This document shows positions 6,701 to 13,134 of a stretch of 15,352 nucleotides of DNA, piece after piece. The DNA is taken from positions 1 to 15,352 of the forward strand of contig DDPD01000028.1 in the NCBI GenBank assembly GCA_002342025.1, given 5' to 3'. Each line of letters opens with the position of its first letter. Within the stretch, counting starts at the first letter, position 1. A model generated the notes under the pieces. That model ran no database searches and had not been told where the DNA came from. It saw only the letters and a list, made by a program, of their open reading frames with translations. The DNA is from Moraxellaceae bacterium UBA2477. Lineage in GTDB: Bacteria; Pseudomonadota; Gammaproteobacteria; Pseudomonadales; Moraxellaceae. A program made the position numbers and the translations under genes.

Positions 6701-7773
6701 TGACAGAAGAAGATCTGTACGGCATGGAGTTGGCTAAGTGGTTCGAATTGCGTCCGGCGGACGAGCTGGTTGCTGAGCAGCTAGAAAAGGCTCAAGCCTT
6801 CCTCGCTGAGCGTCAGGCCGACATCGAAGCGAAGTTCGAAGACAAGAAGCGCAAGATCACCACGGGCGACGACCTCGCGCATGGCGTTCTCAAGGTCGTC
6901 AAAGTCTATCTGGCGGTGAAGCGTCGCATCCAGCCAGGCGACAAGATGGCTGGTCGTCACGGTAACAAGGGTGTGGTTTCCATCATCATGCCAGTGGAAG
7001 ACATGCCGCATGACGAGCATGGCGAACCCGTAGACATCGTGCTTAACCCGCTTGGCGTTCCTTCCCGTATGAACGTCGGTCAGATTCTCGAAACCCACCT
7101 CGGTTGGGCGGCGAAGGGTCTCGGCCAGCGTATCGGCGAGATGCTCGATGAGCAGCGCAAGATCAGTGAAGTACGTAAGTACCTCGATCAGATCTACAAC
7201 GGCGTGGGCGGTCAGCAAGAACAGATCAGTTCGTTGACTGACGACGAAGTGACCGCTCTGGCGAAGAACCTGCGCGCCGGTGTGCCCATCGCGACGCCGG
7301 TATTCGACGGTGCTCACGAGTCCGAGATCAAGGCGCTGCTGAAGCTGGCAGGCCAGAACGAGAACGGTCAGCAGTGGCTCTATGACGGCCGTACCGGTGA
7401 GCGTTTCGATCGCCAGGTTACCGTCGGATACATGTACATGCTCAAGCTCAACCATTTGGTTGATGACAAGATGCATGCGCGTTCGACCGGCTCCTACTCG
7501 CTCGTTACTCAGCAGCCGCTGGGTGGTAAGGCGCAGTTCGGTGGTCAGCGTTTCGGGGAAATGGAGTGCTGGGCACTTCAGGCCTACGGCGCGGCTTACA
7601 CCTTGCAGGAAATGCTGACGGTGAAGTCCGACGATGTGAACGGCCGTACCCGCGTCTACAAGAACATTGTCGACGGCGATCACCGTATGGAGCCGGGCAT
7701 GCCAGAGTCCTTCAACGTACTCGTGAAGGAAATCCGGTCGCTCGCGATCAACATGGAACTGGACAACGAGTAA
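3703..7773 (+). CDS. rpoB: DNA-directed RNA polymerase subunit beta
   Basis: Encodes 1356-residue beta subunit (E. coli 1342), which forms one pincer of RNA polymerase and part of the active centre. The protein starts MAYSYTEKKRIRKNFGKLP. The rifampicin-binding cluster is at residues 509-535 (FFGSSQLSQFMDQNN, then ITHKRRVSALG); positions matching E. coli Gln513, Asp516, His526 and Ser531 (here 517, 520, 530, 535) are unchanged, so the sequence predicts a rifampicin-sensitive enzyme. The active-site segment NGYNFEDSILLSERV has Glu817-Asp818, and GDKMAGRHGNKG spans 1079-1090. The C-terminus ends SLAINMELDNE. It lies behind the attenuator and 72 bases ahead of rpoC; the two subunits assemble together. 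Confidence 0.98.
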   Translation: MAYSYTEKKRIRKNFGKLPSLMDVPYLLAIQVDSYRAFLQDGKSAKGREDVGLQAAFRSVFPIVSYSGNAALEFVEYNLGNPMFDVRECVLRGVTYAAPLRVKIRLIIYDREASVKTIKDIREQEVYMGEMPLMTENGTFIINGTERVIVSQLHRSPGVFFDHDKGKTHSSGKLLYNARIIPYRGSWLDFEFDPKDLVFARIDRRRKLPATIMLRALGYSSEEMLEMFFEFSTIHIEDGQFKLDLVAERLRGETATFDIMAKGKVIVEAGRRITARHIRDIEKAGLTQLDIPPEYLFGKVNAKALVNQHTGEVIAECNTILNDEVLKKVGQAGIKSFGILYTNDLDRGPFLADTLRADPARSELEALVEIYRMMRPGEPPTKDAAENLFKNLFFSAERYDLSAVGRMKFNRRLGRDTDTGEGVLSREDIVAVLKGMIDIRNGKGEVDDIDHLGNRRIRSVGEMTENQFRVGLVRVERAVKERLSMAESDNLMPQDLINAKPVSAAIKEFFGSSQLSQFMDQNNPLSEITHKRRVSALGPGGLTRERAGFEVRDVHPTHYGRVCPIETPEGPNIGLINSLSSFARTNEYGFLESPYRKVIDGKVTDDYVYLSAIEEADQVIAQADSGVDSKGMLIDDLVDVRHKNEFTVMTPEKVTFMDVSPRQVVSVAASLIPFLEHDDANRALMGSNMQRQAVPTLRSEKPLVGTGMERYVARDSGVCVMARRGGVIDYVDAARIVVRVKNDEVVLGEAGADIYNLTKYTRSNQNTCINQRALVKVGDVVERGDTLADGPSVDLGELALGQNMRVAFMPWNGYNFEDSILLSERVVKEDRFTSIHIQELSCIARDTKLGAEEITADIPNVGEAALSKLDESGIVYIGAEVNAGDILVGKVTPKGETQLSPEEKLLRAIFGEKASDVKDSSLRVPSGTKGTVIDVQVFTRDGIEKDPRAKAIEKAQLDEYRKDLKEEYRIFEEATAARLREALTGQKVNGGAGFKKGAVLTEEDLYGMELAKWFELRPADELVAEQLEKAQAFLAERQADIEAKFEDKKRKITTGDDLAHGVLKVVKVYLAVKRRIQPGDKMAGRHGNKGVVSIIMPVEDMPHDEHGEPVDIVLNPLGVPSRMNVGQILETHLGWAAKGLGQRIGEMLDEQRKISEVRKYLDQIYNGVGGQQEQISSLTDDEVTALAKNLRAGVPIATPVFDGAHESEIKALLKLAGQNENGQQWLYDGRTGERFDRQVTVGYMYMLKLNHLVDDKMHARSTGSYSLVTQQPLGGKAQFGGQRFGEMECWALQAYGAAYTLQEMLTVKSDDVNGRTRVYKNIVDGDHRMEPGMPESFNVLVKEIRSLAINMELDNE

Positions 7774-7786
7774 GCCTGACGAGAGG

Positions 7787-7816
7787 CGGCGTGTGGCGAC
7801 CAAGTCGCGCACGCCG
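7787..7816 (+). repeat. Stable hairpin in the rpoB-rpoC spacer
   Basis: Bases 7787-7793 pair with 7810-7816 and 7796-7800 pair with 7804-7808, with a T-G pair at 7794/7809 and one bulged G (7795), around a CAA loop. The helix has about 13 pairs, most G-C. TCCCC follows, not a T run, so it is not a terminator. It ends 17 bases before the rpoC ribosome site and may limit ribosome or nuclease passage between the two cistrons. Confidence 0.55.
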
Positions 7817-7833
7817 TCCCCACAAGTTGCTTT

Positions 7834-7839
7834 GGGAGA
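7834..7839 (+). promoter_or_regulatory. Ribosome binding site for the TTG start of rpoC
   Basis: GGGAGA lies six bases before TTG 7846. It supports the unusual start codon, because the conserved N-terminus (KDLLSQLRNQ) begins at the very next codon and no ATG or GTG fits. Confidence 0.75.
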
Positions 7840-7845
7840 ATTGCC

Positions 7846-10800
7846 TTGAAAGATCTGCTCAGCCAACTGCGCAACCAGGGAAGTGATGTCGAAGAGTTCG
7901 ACCGCATCCGCATCGGCCTGGCCTCGCCAGACCTGATCCGTTCCTGGTCATTCGGCGAAGTTAAAAAGCCGGAAACCATTAATTACCGCACGTTCAAACC
8001 AGAGCGTGATGGCCTGTTCTGCGCCAAAATCTTTGGCCCGATCAAGGACTACGAGTGCCTGTGCGGTAAGTACAAGCGCATGAAGTTCCGTGGTGTCATC
8101 TGCGAAAAGTGTGGCGTTGAAGTCACCATGGCGAAAGTACGCCGTGAGCGCATGGGCCACATCGAACTGGCATCGCCAACCGCGCACATTTGGTTCTTGA
8201 AGTCGCTGCCGTCGCGTATCGGTCTGCTGCTGGACATGACCCTGCGTGACATCGAGCGCGTGCTTTATTTCGAAAACTTTGTTGTTATCGATGCCGGCAT
8301 GACCACCCTCGAAAAGGGTCAGCTGCTCAATGACGAAGAGTATTACACCGCCCTTGAAGAGCATGGCGATGAGTTCGATGCCCGCATGGGCGCCGAAGCC
8401 ATTCAGGCTCTGCTGGCCGACATCGACCTCGAAAACGAAGTCGTACGTCTGCGCGAAGAAATTCCAGCTACCTCGTCGGAAACCAAGCTGAAGAAGCTGT
8501 CCAAGCGTCTCAAGCTGGTTGAATCGTTCCTGAACTCGGGCAACAAGCCAGAGTGGATGGTTATGACGGTTCTGCCGGTTCTGCCGCCAGACCTGCGCCC
8601 GCTGGTTCCGCTTGATGGCGGCCGCTTTGCGACCTCCGATCTGAACGACCTTTACCGTCGCGTGATCAACCGTAACAACCGTCTCAAGCGTCTGCTCGAC
8701 TTGAGCGCGCCAGACATCATCGTGCGCAACGAAAAGCGTATGTTGCAGGAAGCGGTTGACGCCCTGTTGGATAACGGCCGTCGCGGTCGTGCCATTACCG
8801 GTACCAACAAGCGCCCACTGAAATCCTTGGCCGACATGATCAAGGGTAAGCAGGGTCGTTTCCGCCAGAACTTGCTCGGTAAGCGCGTCGATTACTCCGG
8901 CCGTTCCGTCATCACCGTGGGCCCAACACTGCGTCTGCACCAGTGTGGTTTGCCTAAGAAGATGGCGCTTGAACTATTCAAGCCGTTCATTTTTGGCAAG
9001 TTACAGGCCCAAGGCTTGGCAACCACCATTAAAGCCGCGAAGAAGATGGTTGAGCGCGAAACCCCGGAAGTCTGGGATATTCTCGCCGACGTGATTCGCG
9101 AACATCCGGTCATGCTGAACCGCGCACCGACACTTCACCGTCTCGGTCTGCAAGCGTTCGAACCGGTACTGATTGAAGGTAAGGCAATCCAGTTGCATCC
9201 GCTCGTCTGTACGGCATTCAACGCCGACTTCGACGGTGACCAAATGGCTGTCCACGTGCCGCTGACGCTGGAAGCCCAGCTAGAAGCGCGTGCGCTGATG
9301 ATGTCGACCAACAACATTCTGTCGCCAGCCAACGGTGAGCCTATCATCGTGCCGTCGCAGGACGTGGTGCTCGGTCTCTACTACATCACCCGTGATCGTG
9401 TGAACGGCAAGGGTGAGGGCATGATCTTCGCTGACTTCGCCGAAGTGACGCGTGCGCTCGGCAACAAGTTTGTTGAAGTTCATACGCGCATCAAGGTGCG
9501 CATCAACGAAGTCACCATCAATGACGACGGTGAAAAGGTTGAGCGTAAGTTCCTCGCCGACACCACCCCAGGCCGTTGCTTGTTGTGGAATATCGTGCCC
9601 AAGGGCTTGCCGTTCGAGCTGATCAACCAAGCCATGACCAAGAAGAATATTTCTCGTCTTCTGAACAGCTGCTACCGCGTGCTGGGTCTGAAAGACACAG
9701 TGATCTTCGCTGACCAACTTATGTACCTCGGCTTTGCTCAGGCGACATACTCCGGCGTTTCCGTCGGCATGGAAGACATGGTCATTCCAGAAGCCAAAGC
9801 CAAGATCATTGGCGGCGCTGAAGAAGAAGTGCGTGAAATTGAATCGCAGTTCGCTTCGGGTCTGGTCACCAAGGGTGAGCGTTACAACAAGGTCGTGGAC
9901 ATCTGGTCACGTACTAACGAACAAGTCGCCAAGGCAATGATGGACAACCTCTCCACGGAGAAGGTCATCAACAAGCAGGGCGTGGAAGAAAGCCAGAAGT
10001 CGTTCAACTCGATCTTCATCATGGCCGATTCCGGTGCTCGTGGTTCTGCTGCACAGATTCGTCAGCTCGCCGGTATGCGTGGCCTCATGGCTAAGCCAGA
10101 CGGCTCCATCATTGAAACGCCAATTAAGGCGAACTTCCGTGAAGGCTTGACGGTTCTTCAGTACTTCATCTCCACCCACGGTGCTCGTAAGGGTCTCGCG
10201 GATACGGCGTTGAAAACAGCTAACTCCGGTTACCTGACCCGCCGTCTCGTTGACGTTGCTCAGGATCTCGTGGTTACCGTTAACGATTGCGGTACGACCC
10301 GCGGCGTTCTGATGACACCACTGATCGAAGGTGGCGATATCGTTGAGCCGCTGCGCGAGCGCGTACTGGGTCGTGTGGTCGCGAAAGACATTCTGGTGCC
10401 AGGCACTGATGAAGTCTTGGCGCCTGCCGGCACCTTGCTCGATGAGAAGTGGGTGGACCGTCTGGAATTGGCCGGTGTAGACGAAGTCTATGGCCGTTCC
10501 GTGATCACCTGTGAAACGCGCTTCGGCGTGTGCTCGATGTGCTACGGCCGTGATTTGGCCCGTGGTCATCGCGTCAACATCGGTGAGTCCATTGGTGTTA
10601 TGGCTGCGCAGTCGATCGGTGAGCCGGGTACCCAGCTGACCATGCGTACCTTCCACATCGGTGGTGCCGCGAGCCGTGCTTCGGCCGTTTCCAGCGTGCA
10701 AATCCGTAACGACGGTAAAGCGCGTCTGCACAACATCAAGACTGTACAGCAGTCGAATGGCAACCTCGTGGCCGTTTCGCGTTCCGGTGAAATCGGTATT

Positions 10801-12051
10801 GCTGATGCCCGTGGTCGTGAGCGTGAGCGTTATAAGCTGCCTTACGGCGCCGTGCTGTCGGTAGTGGATGGTCAAGAAGTGAAGGGCGGGCAGATCGTGG
10901 CTACCTGGGATCCGCATACCCACCCGATCATCACCGAGCAGACGGGTCGCGTGAAGTTTGTTGATATGGAAGACGGCATCACTGTTCGTCACCAAACCGA
11001 CGAACTGACCGGCCTGACCAACATCGAAATTATGGATCCTAAGGATCGTCCAGCCGCCGGCAAGGATTTGCGTCCAGCCGTGCGTTTGGTTGATGCCAAA
11101 GGCAATGTCATTAACATCGAAGGCACTGAGCAGCCAGCCCAGTACTTCCTGCCACCAGGCTCCATTACTGCGCTGCAAGATGGCGCTGTCGTGGGTGTTG
11201 GTGAAGTTGTGGGTCGTATTCCACAGGAATCGTCGAAGACCCGTGACATCACCGGTGGTTTGCCGCGTGTGGCTGACTTGTTCGAAGCGCGTAAGCCAAA
11301 GGAACCAGCCATCTTGGCTGAGACCAGCGGTATTGTGAGCTTCGGTAAAGAAACCAAGGGTAAGCATCGTCTCATCATCACGCCGGATGACGGCAGTGAA
11401 GTGTACGAAGAGCTGATTCCTAAGTGGCGCTCCATCAACATCTTCGAAGGCGAGCGTGTGTCGCGTGGCGAAGTGGTGTCTGATGGTCCGCAGAGCCCGC
11501 ATGACATTCTGCGTCTTAAGGGTGAAACCGCGCTGGCCACGTACATCGTTAATGAAGTGCAGGACGTTTACCGTCTGCAGGGCGTGAAGATCAACGACAA
11601 GCACATCGAAGTGATTATTCGCCAGATGCTGCGCAAAGTTGAAATCACCGAAAACGGCGATAGCTCCTTCATTAAGGGTGAGCAAGTGGAACTGGCTCGC
11701 GTTTTGGAAGAGACCGAAGAGCTGCTGGCAGCCGGTAAGTTCCCAGCGAAGTATGAGCGCGTGCTCATGGGTATCACCAAGGCATCGCTGTCGACCGAAT
11801 CGTTCATTTCGGCGGCATCGTTCCAAGAAACCACGCGTGTTCTGACCGAAGCGGCTGTGACCGGCAAGGAAGATGACCTGCGTGGCTTGAAAGAGAACGT
11901 CGTTGTGGGTCGTCTGATTCCAGCGGGTACAGGCTTTGCCTACCATGCCCGTCGTCGTCAAGAGCGTCTCGATGCTCTGACGCTGGCTCAAGGTCCAACG
12001 GCAGCTGATGTAGAACAAGCTTTGACTGAAGCCCTCAATTTCGAAGGCTGA
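7846..12051 (+). CDS. rpoC: DNA-directed RNA polymerase subunit beta'
   Basis: Encodes 1401-residue beta' (E. coli 1407), the catalytic polymerase subunit. The N-terminal zinc ribbon has Cys71, Cys73, Cys86 and Cys89 (CLCGKYKR...CEKCG). The Mg2+-binding motif NADFDGDQM places the three catalytic aspartates at 461, 463 and 465. The bridge helix (GLTVLQYFISTHGARKGLAD) follows near 770-800. The second zinc site uses Cys815, Cys889, Cys896 and Cys899, and the trigger loop contains QLTMRTFHIGG from residue 930. All key residues are present. The start is TTG (E. coli uses GTG), backed by GGGAGA. The stop is TGA at 12049-12051, 126 bases before rpsL, with no clear terminator between. Confidence 0.98.
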   Translation: MKDLLSQLRNQGSDVEEFDRIRIGLASPDLIRSWSFGEVKKPETINYRTFKPERDGLFCAKIFGPIKDYECLCGKYKRMKFRGVICEKCGVEVTMAKVRRERMGHIELASPTAHIWFLKSLPSRIGLLLDMTLRDIERVLYFENFVVIDAGMTTLEKGQLLNDEEYYTALEEHGDEFDARMGAEAIQALLADIDLENEVVRLREEIPATSSETKLKKLSKRLKLVESFLNSGNKPEWMVMTVLPVLPPDLRPLVPLDGGRFATSDLNDLYRRVINRNNRLKRLLDLSAPDIIVRNEKRMLQEAVDALLDNGRRGRAITGTNKRPLKSLADMIKGKQGRFRQNLLGKRVDYSGRSVITVGPTLRLHQCGLPKKMALELFKPFIFGKLQAQGLATTIKAAKKMVERETPEVWDILADVIREHPVMLNRAPTLHRLGLQAFEPVLIEGKAIQLHPLVCTAFNADFDGDQMAVHVPLTLEAQLEARALMMSTNNILSPANGEPIIVPSQDVVLGLYYITRDRVNGKGEGMIFADFAEVTRALGNKFVEVHTRIKVRINEVTINDDGEKVERKFLADTTPGRCLLWNIVPKGLPFELINQAMTKKNISRLLNSCYRVLGLKDTVIFADQLMYLGFAQATYSGVSVGMEDMVIPEAKAKIIGGAEEEVREIESQFASGLVTKGERYNKVVDIWSRTNEQVAKAMMDNLSTEKVINKQGVEESQKSFNSIFIMADSGARGSAAQIRQLAGMRGLMAKPDGSIIETPIKANFREGLTVLQYFISTHGARKGLADTALKTANSGYLTRRLVDVAQDLVVTVNDCGTTRGVLMTPLIEGGDIVEPLRERVLGRVVAKDILVPGTDEVLAPAGTLLDEKWVDRLELAGVDEVYGRSVITCETRFGVCSMCYGRDLARGHRVNIGESIGVMAAQSIGEPGTQLTMRTFHIGGAASRASAVSSVQIRNDGKARLHNIKTVQQSNGNLVAVSRSGEIGIADARGRERERYKLPYGAVLSVVDGQEVKGGQIVATWDPHTHPIITEQTGRVKFVDMEDGITVRHQTDELTGLTNIEIMDPKDRPAAGKDLRPAVRLVDAKGNVINIEGTEQPAQYFLPPGSITALQDGAVVGVGEVVGRIPQESSKTRDITGGLPRVADLFEARKPKEPAILAETSGIVSFGKETKGKHRLIITPDDGSEVYEELIPKWRSINIFEGERVSRGEVVSDGPQSPHDILRLKGETALATYIVNEVQDVYRLQGVKINDKHIEVIIRQMLRKVEITENGDSSFIKGEQVELARVLEETEELLAAGKFPAKYERVLMGITKASLSTESFISAASFQETTRVLTEAAVTGKEDDLRGLKENVVVGRLIPAGTGFAYHARRRQERLDALTLAQGPTAADVEQALTEALNFEG

Positions 12052-12077
12052 GGTAAAAATCGGGCAGTGATCGTTCC

Positions 12078-12106
12078 TTGACGGGGGCGAGCACTGCTCA
12101 TAGAAT
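12078..12106 (+). promoter_or_regulatory. Sigma-70 promoter of the str operon (rpsL-rpsG-fusA-tuf)
   Basis: The -35 box is TTGACG (12078-12083) and the -10 box is TAGAAT (12101-12106), separated by the ideal 17 bases. Each differs from consensus at one base. The bases after the -10 box (GCGCAACC) make a GC-rich discriminator, typical of promoters repressed by ppGpp and DksA. The transcript would start near 12112-12114. This is the best promoter match in the window and sits where the E. coli str promoter lies. Confidence 0.88.
12089..12099 (+). repeat. Dyad symmetry in the spacer of the str promoter
   Basis: GAGCA-C-TGCTC is a perfect 5-bp dyad around one base, lying between the -35 and -10 boxes. 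GCAGTG at 12064-12069 also pairs with CACTGC at 12092-12097. Such a position would suit an operator, but the half-sites are short and chance is quite possible. Confidence 0.3.
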
Positions 12107-12114
12107 GCGCAACC

Positions 12115-12146
12115 CTGAAAAAAGGCCTTTATTGGTCTCTTTTCAG
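12115..12146 (+). promoter_or_regulatory. 5' leader stem-loop of the str transcript
   Basis: CTGAAAA (12115-12121) pairs with TTTTCAG (12140-12146). After one A-C mismatch, 12123-12127 pairs with 12134-12138 around a six-base loop, giving about 12 pairs. It begins almost at the predicted transcription start, a placement that commonly protects mRNA from 5'-end-dependent decay. It is not followed by a T run. Confidence 0.5.
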
Positions 12147-12177
12147 TTGCGATTTATAACGGGAGAGTAGGGCCGCT

Positions 12178-12552
12178 ATGGCAACAACCAATCAATTGAT
12201 CCGTAAGGGTCGCCAAGCACTGGTCGAAAAGTCCGGTGTGCCGGCACTTAAAGGCAGCCCACAGCGTCGTGGTGTCTGTACACGTGTTTACACCACAACC
12301 CCAAAGAAGCCGAACTCGGCTCTCCGTAAGGTTTGCCGTGTTCGTCTGACTTCGGGTTTCGAAGTGAGCTCCTACATCGGTGGTGAAGGCCACAACTTGC
12401 AAGAGCACAGTGTTGTGCTTATCCGCGGCGGTCGTGTTAAGGATCTCCCCGGTGTTCGTTATCACACTGTTCGTGGTTCGCTCGATTGCGCAGGCGTTAA
12501 AGGCCGTATGCAGTCGCGTTCCAAGTACGGTGCTAAGCGTCCGAAGAAGTAA
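12178..12552 (+). CDS. rpsL: 30S ribosomal protein S12
   Basis: Encodes 124-residue S12, which lies at the decoding centre of the small subunit and monitors codon-anticodon pairing. The conserved core VCTRVYTTTPKKPNSALRK, GGEGHNLQEHS and RGGRVKDLPGVRYH is complete. Lys43, Lys88 and Pro91, the usual sites of streptomycin resistance changes, are wild type, so the sequence predicts sensitivity. Asp89, the residue methylthiolated by RimO in E. coli, is present. The start is ATG 12178 with GGGAGA (12161-12166) rather far upstream. It is the first gene of the str operon, directly behind the predicted promoter. Confidence 0.98.
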   Translation: MATTNQLIRKGRQALVEKSGVPALKGSPQRRGVCTRVYTTTPKKPNSALRKVCRVRLTSGFEVSSYIGGEGHNLQEHSVVLIRGGRVKDLPGVRYHTVRGSLDCAGVKGRMQSRSKYGAKRPKK

Positions 12553-12570
12553 TTTTCGGTTGCAGTAAGG

Positions 12571-12593
12571 CCGGGCGGAATACTTTGTCCCGG
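12571..12593 (+). promoter_or_regulatory. rpsL-rpsG intercistronic hairpin, possible S7 repressor site
   Basis: CCGGG (12571-12575) pairs with CCCGG (12589-12593) around a 13-base loop in the 76-base spacer. In E. coli, S7 binds the structured rpsL-rpsG spacer and represses its own translation. The position fits, but I cannot match the E. coli structure in detail, so the function is a guess from context. Confidence 0.35.
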
Positions 12594-12628
12594 ATCACCC
12601 TGAAGCTTAATTAAAGGTTCATAGAGTC

Positions 12629-13099
12629 ATGCCAAGAAGAAGAGTTGTAGCAGCACGTGAAATCCTTCCGGATCCAAAGTTCGGAAGCCAGACCCTCGCC
12701 AAGTTCATGAACCAGGTGATGGAATCCGGCAAGAAGTCGACAGCAGAATCCATTGTTTACGGCGCGCTCGCTCGCGTTGCAGAAAAGAACAAGGGCAACC
12801 CAGTCGAATTCTTCGAAACGGTTCTGGAAAAGCTGCGTCCGATGGTCGAAGTAAAGGCTCGTCGTGTCGGTGGTGCCACCTATCAGGTACCCATGGAAGT
12901 ACGCCCCTCCCGTCGTACTGCCCTGGCCATGCGCTGGTTGGTGGACTGCGCGCGCAAGCGTTCGGAAAAGACCATGGCTCTTCGTCTTGCTGGCGAATTG
13001 CTGGATGCCGCTGAAGGTAAGGGCGCTGCAATCAAGAAGCGTGAAGATGTGCACCGCATGGCCGAAGCCAACAAGGCTTTCGCGCACTACCGTTTCTAA
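12629..13099 (+). CDS. rpsG: 30S ribosomal protein S7
   Basis: Encodes 156-residue S7, the primary assembly protein of the 30S head; it binds 16S rRNA and contacts tRNA in the E site. The protein starts PRRRVVAAREILPDPKFGS and contains KFMNQVMESGKKSTAESIVYGAL, the beta-hairpin region VGGATYQVPMEVRP, and the helix ALAMRWLVDCAR, ending KAFAHYRF. Length equals the common bacterial form. The start is ATG 12629. The sequence just before it (GGTTCATAGAGTC) offers only a weak ribosome site, which fits translation coupled to rpsL and regulated by S7. fusA begins 35 bases after the stop. Confidence 0.98.
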   Translation: MPRRRVVAAREILPDPKFGSQTLAKFMNQVMESGKKSTAESIVYGALARVAEKNKGNPVEFFETVLEKLRPMVEVKARRVGGATYQVPMEVRPSRRTALAMRWLVDCARKRSEKTMALRLAGELLDAAEGKGAAIKKREDVHRMAEANKAFAHYRF

Positions 13100-13134
13100 T
13101 GACACGCCGTTAATTTAAGGCTGAGGATTATTCA

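Noticed and set aside
6781..8940. Minus-strand frames of 361 codons (6781-7866) and 330 codons (7948-8940)
   Set aside because: These lie in the mirrored register of rpoB and rpoC. The first overruns the rpoB-rpoC spacer only by chance absence of stops. They are not credible genes.
9907..12018. A 703-codon open frame on the minus strand inside rpoC
   Set aside because: It is exactly in codon register with rpoC, so its stops could only come from sense codons TTA, CTA and TCA, which highly expressed genes avoid. The predicted protein has no recognisable domain. It is a shadow of codon bias.
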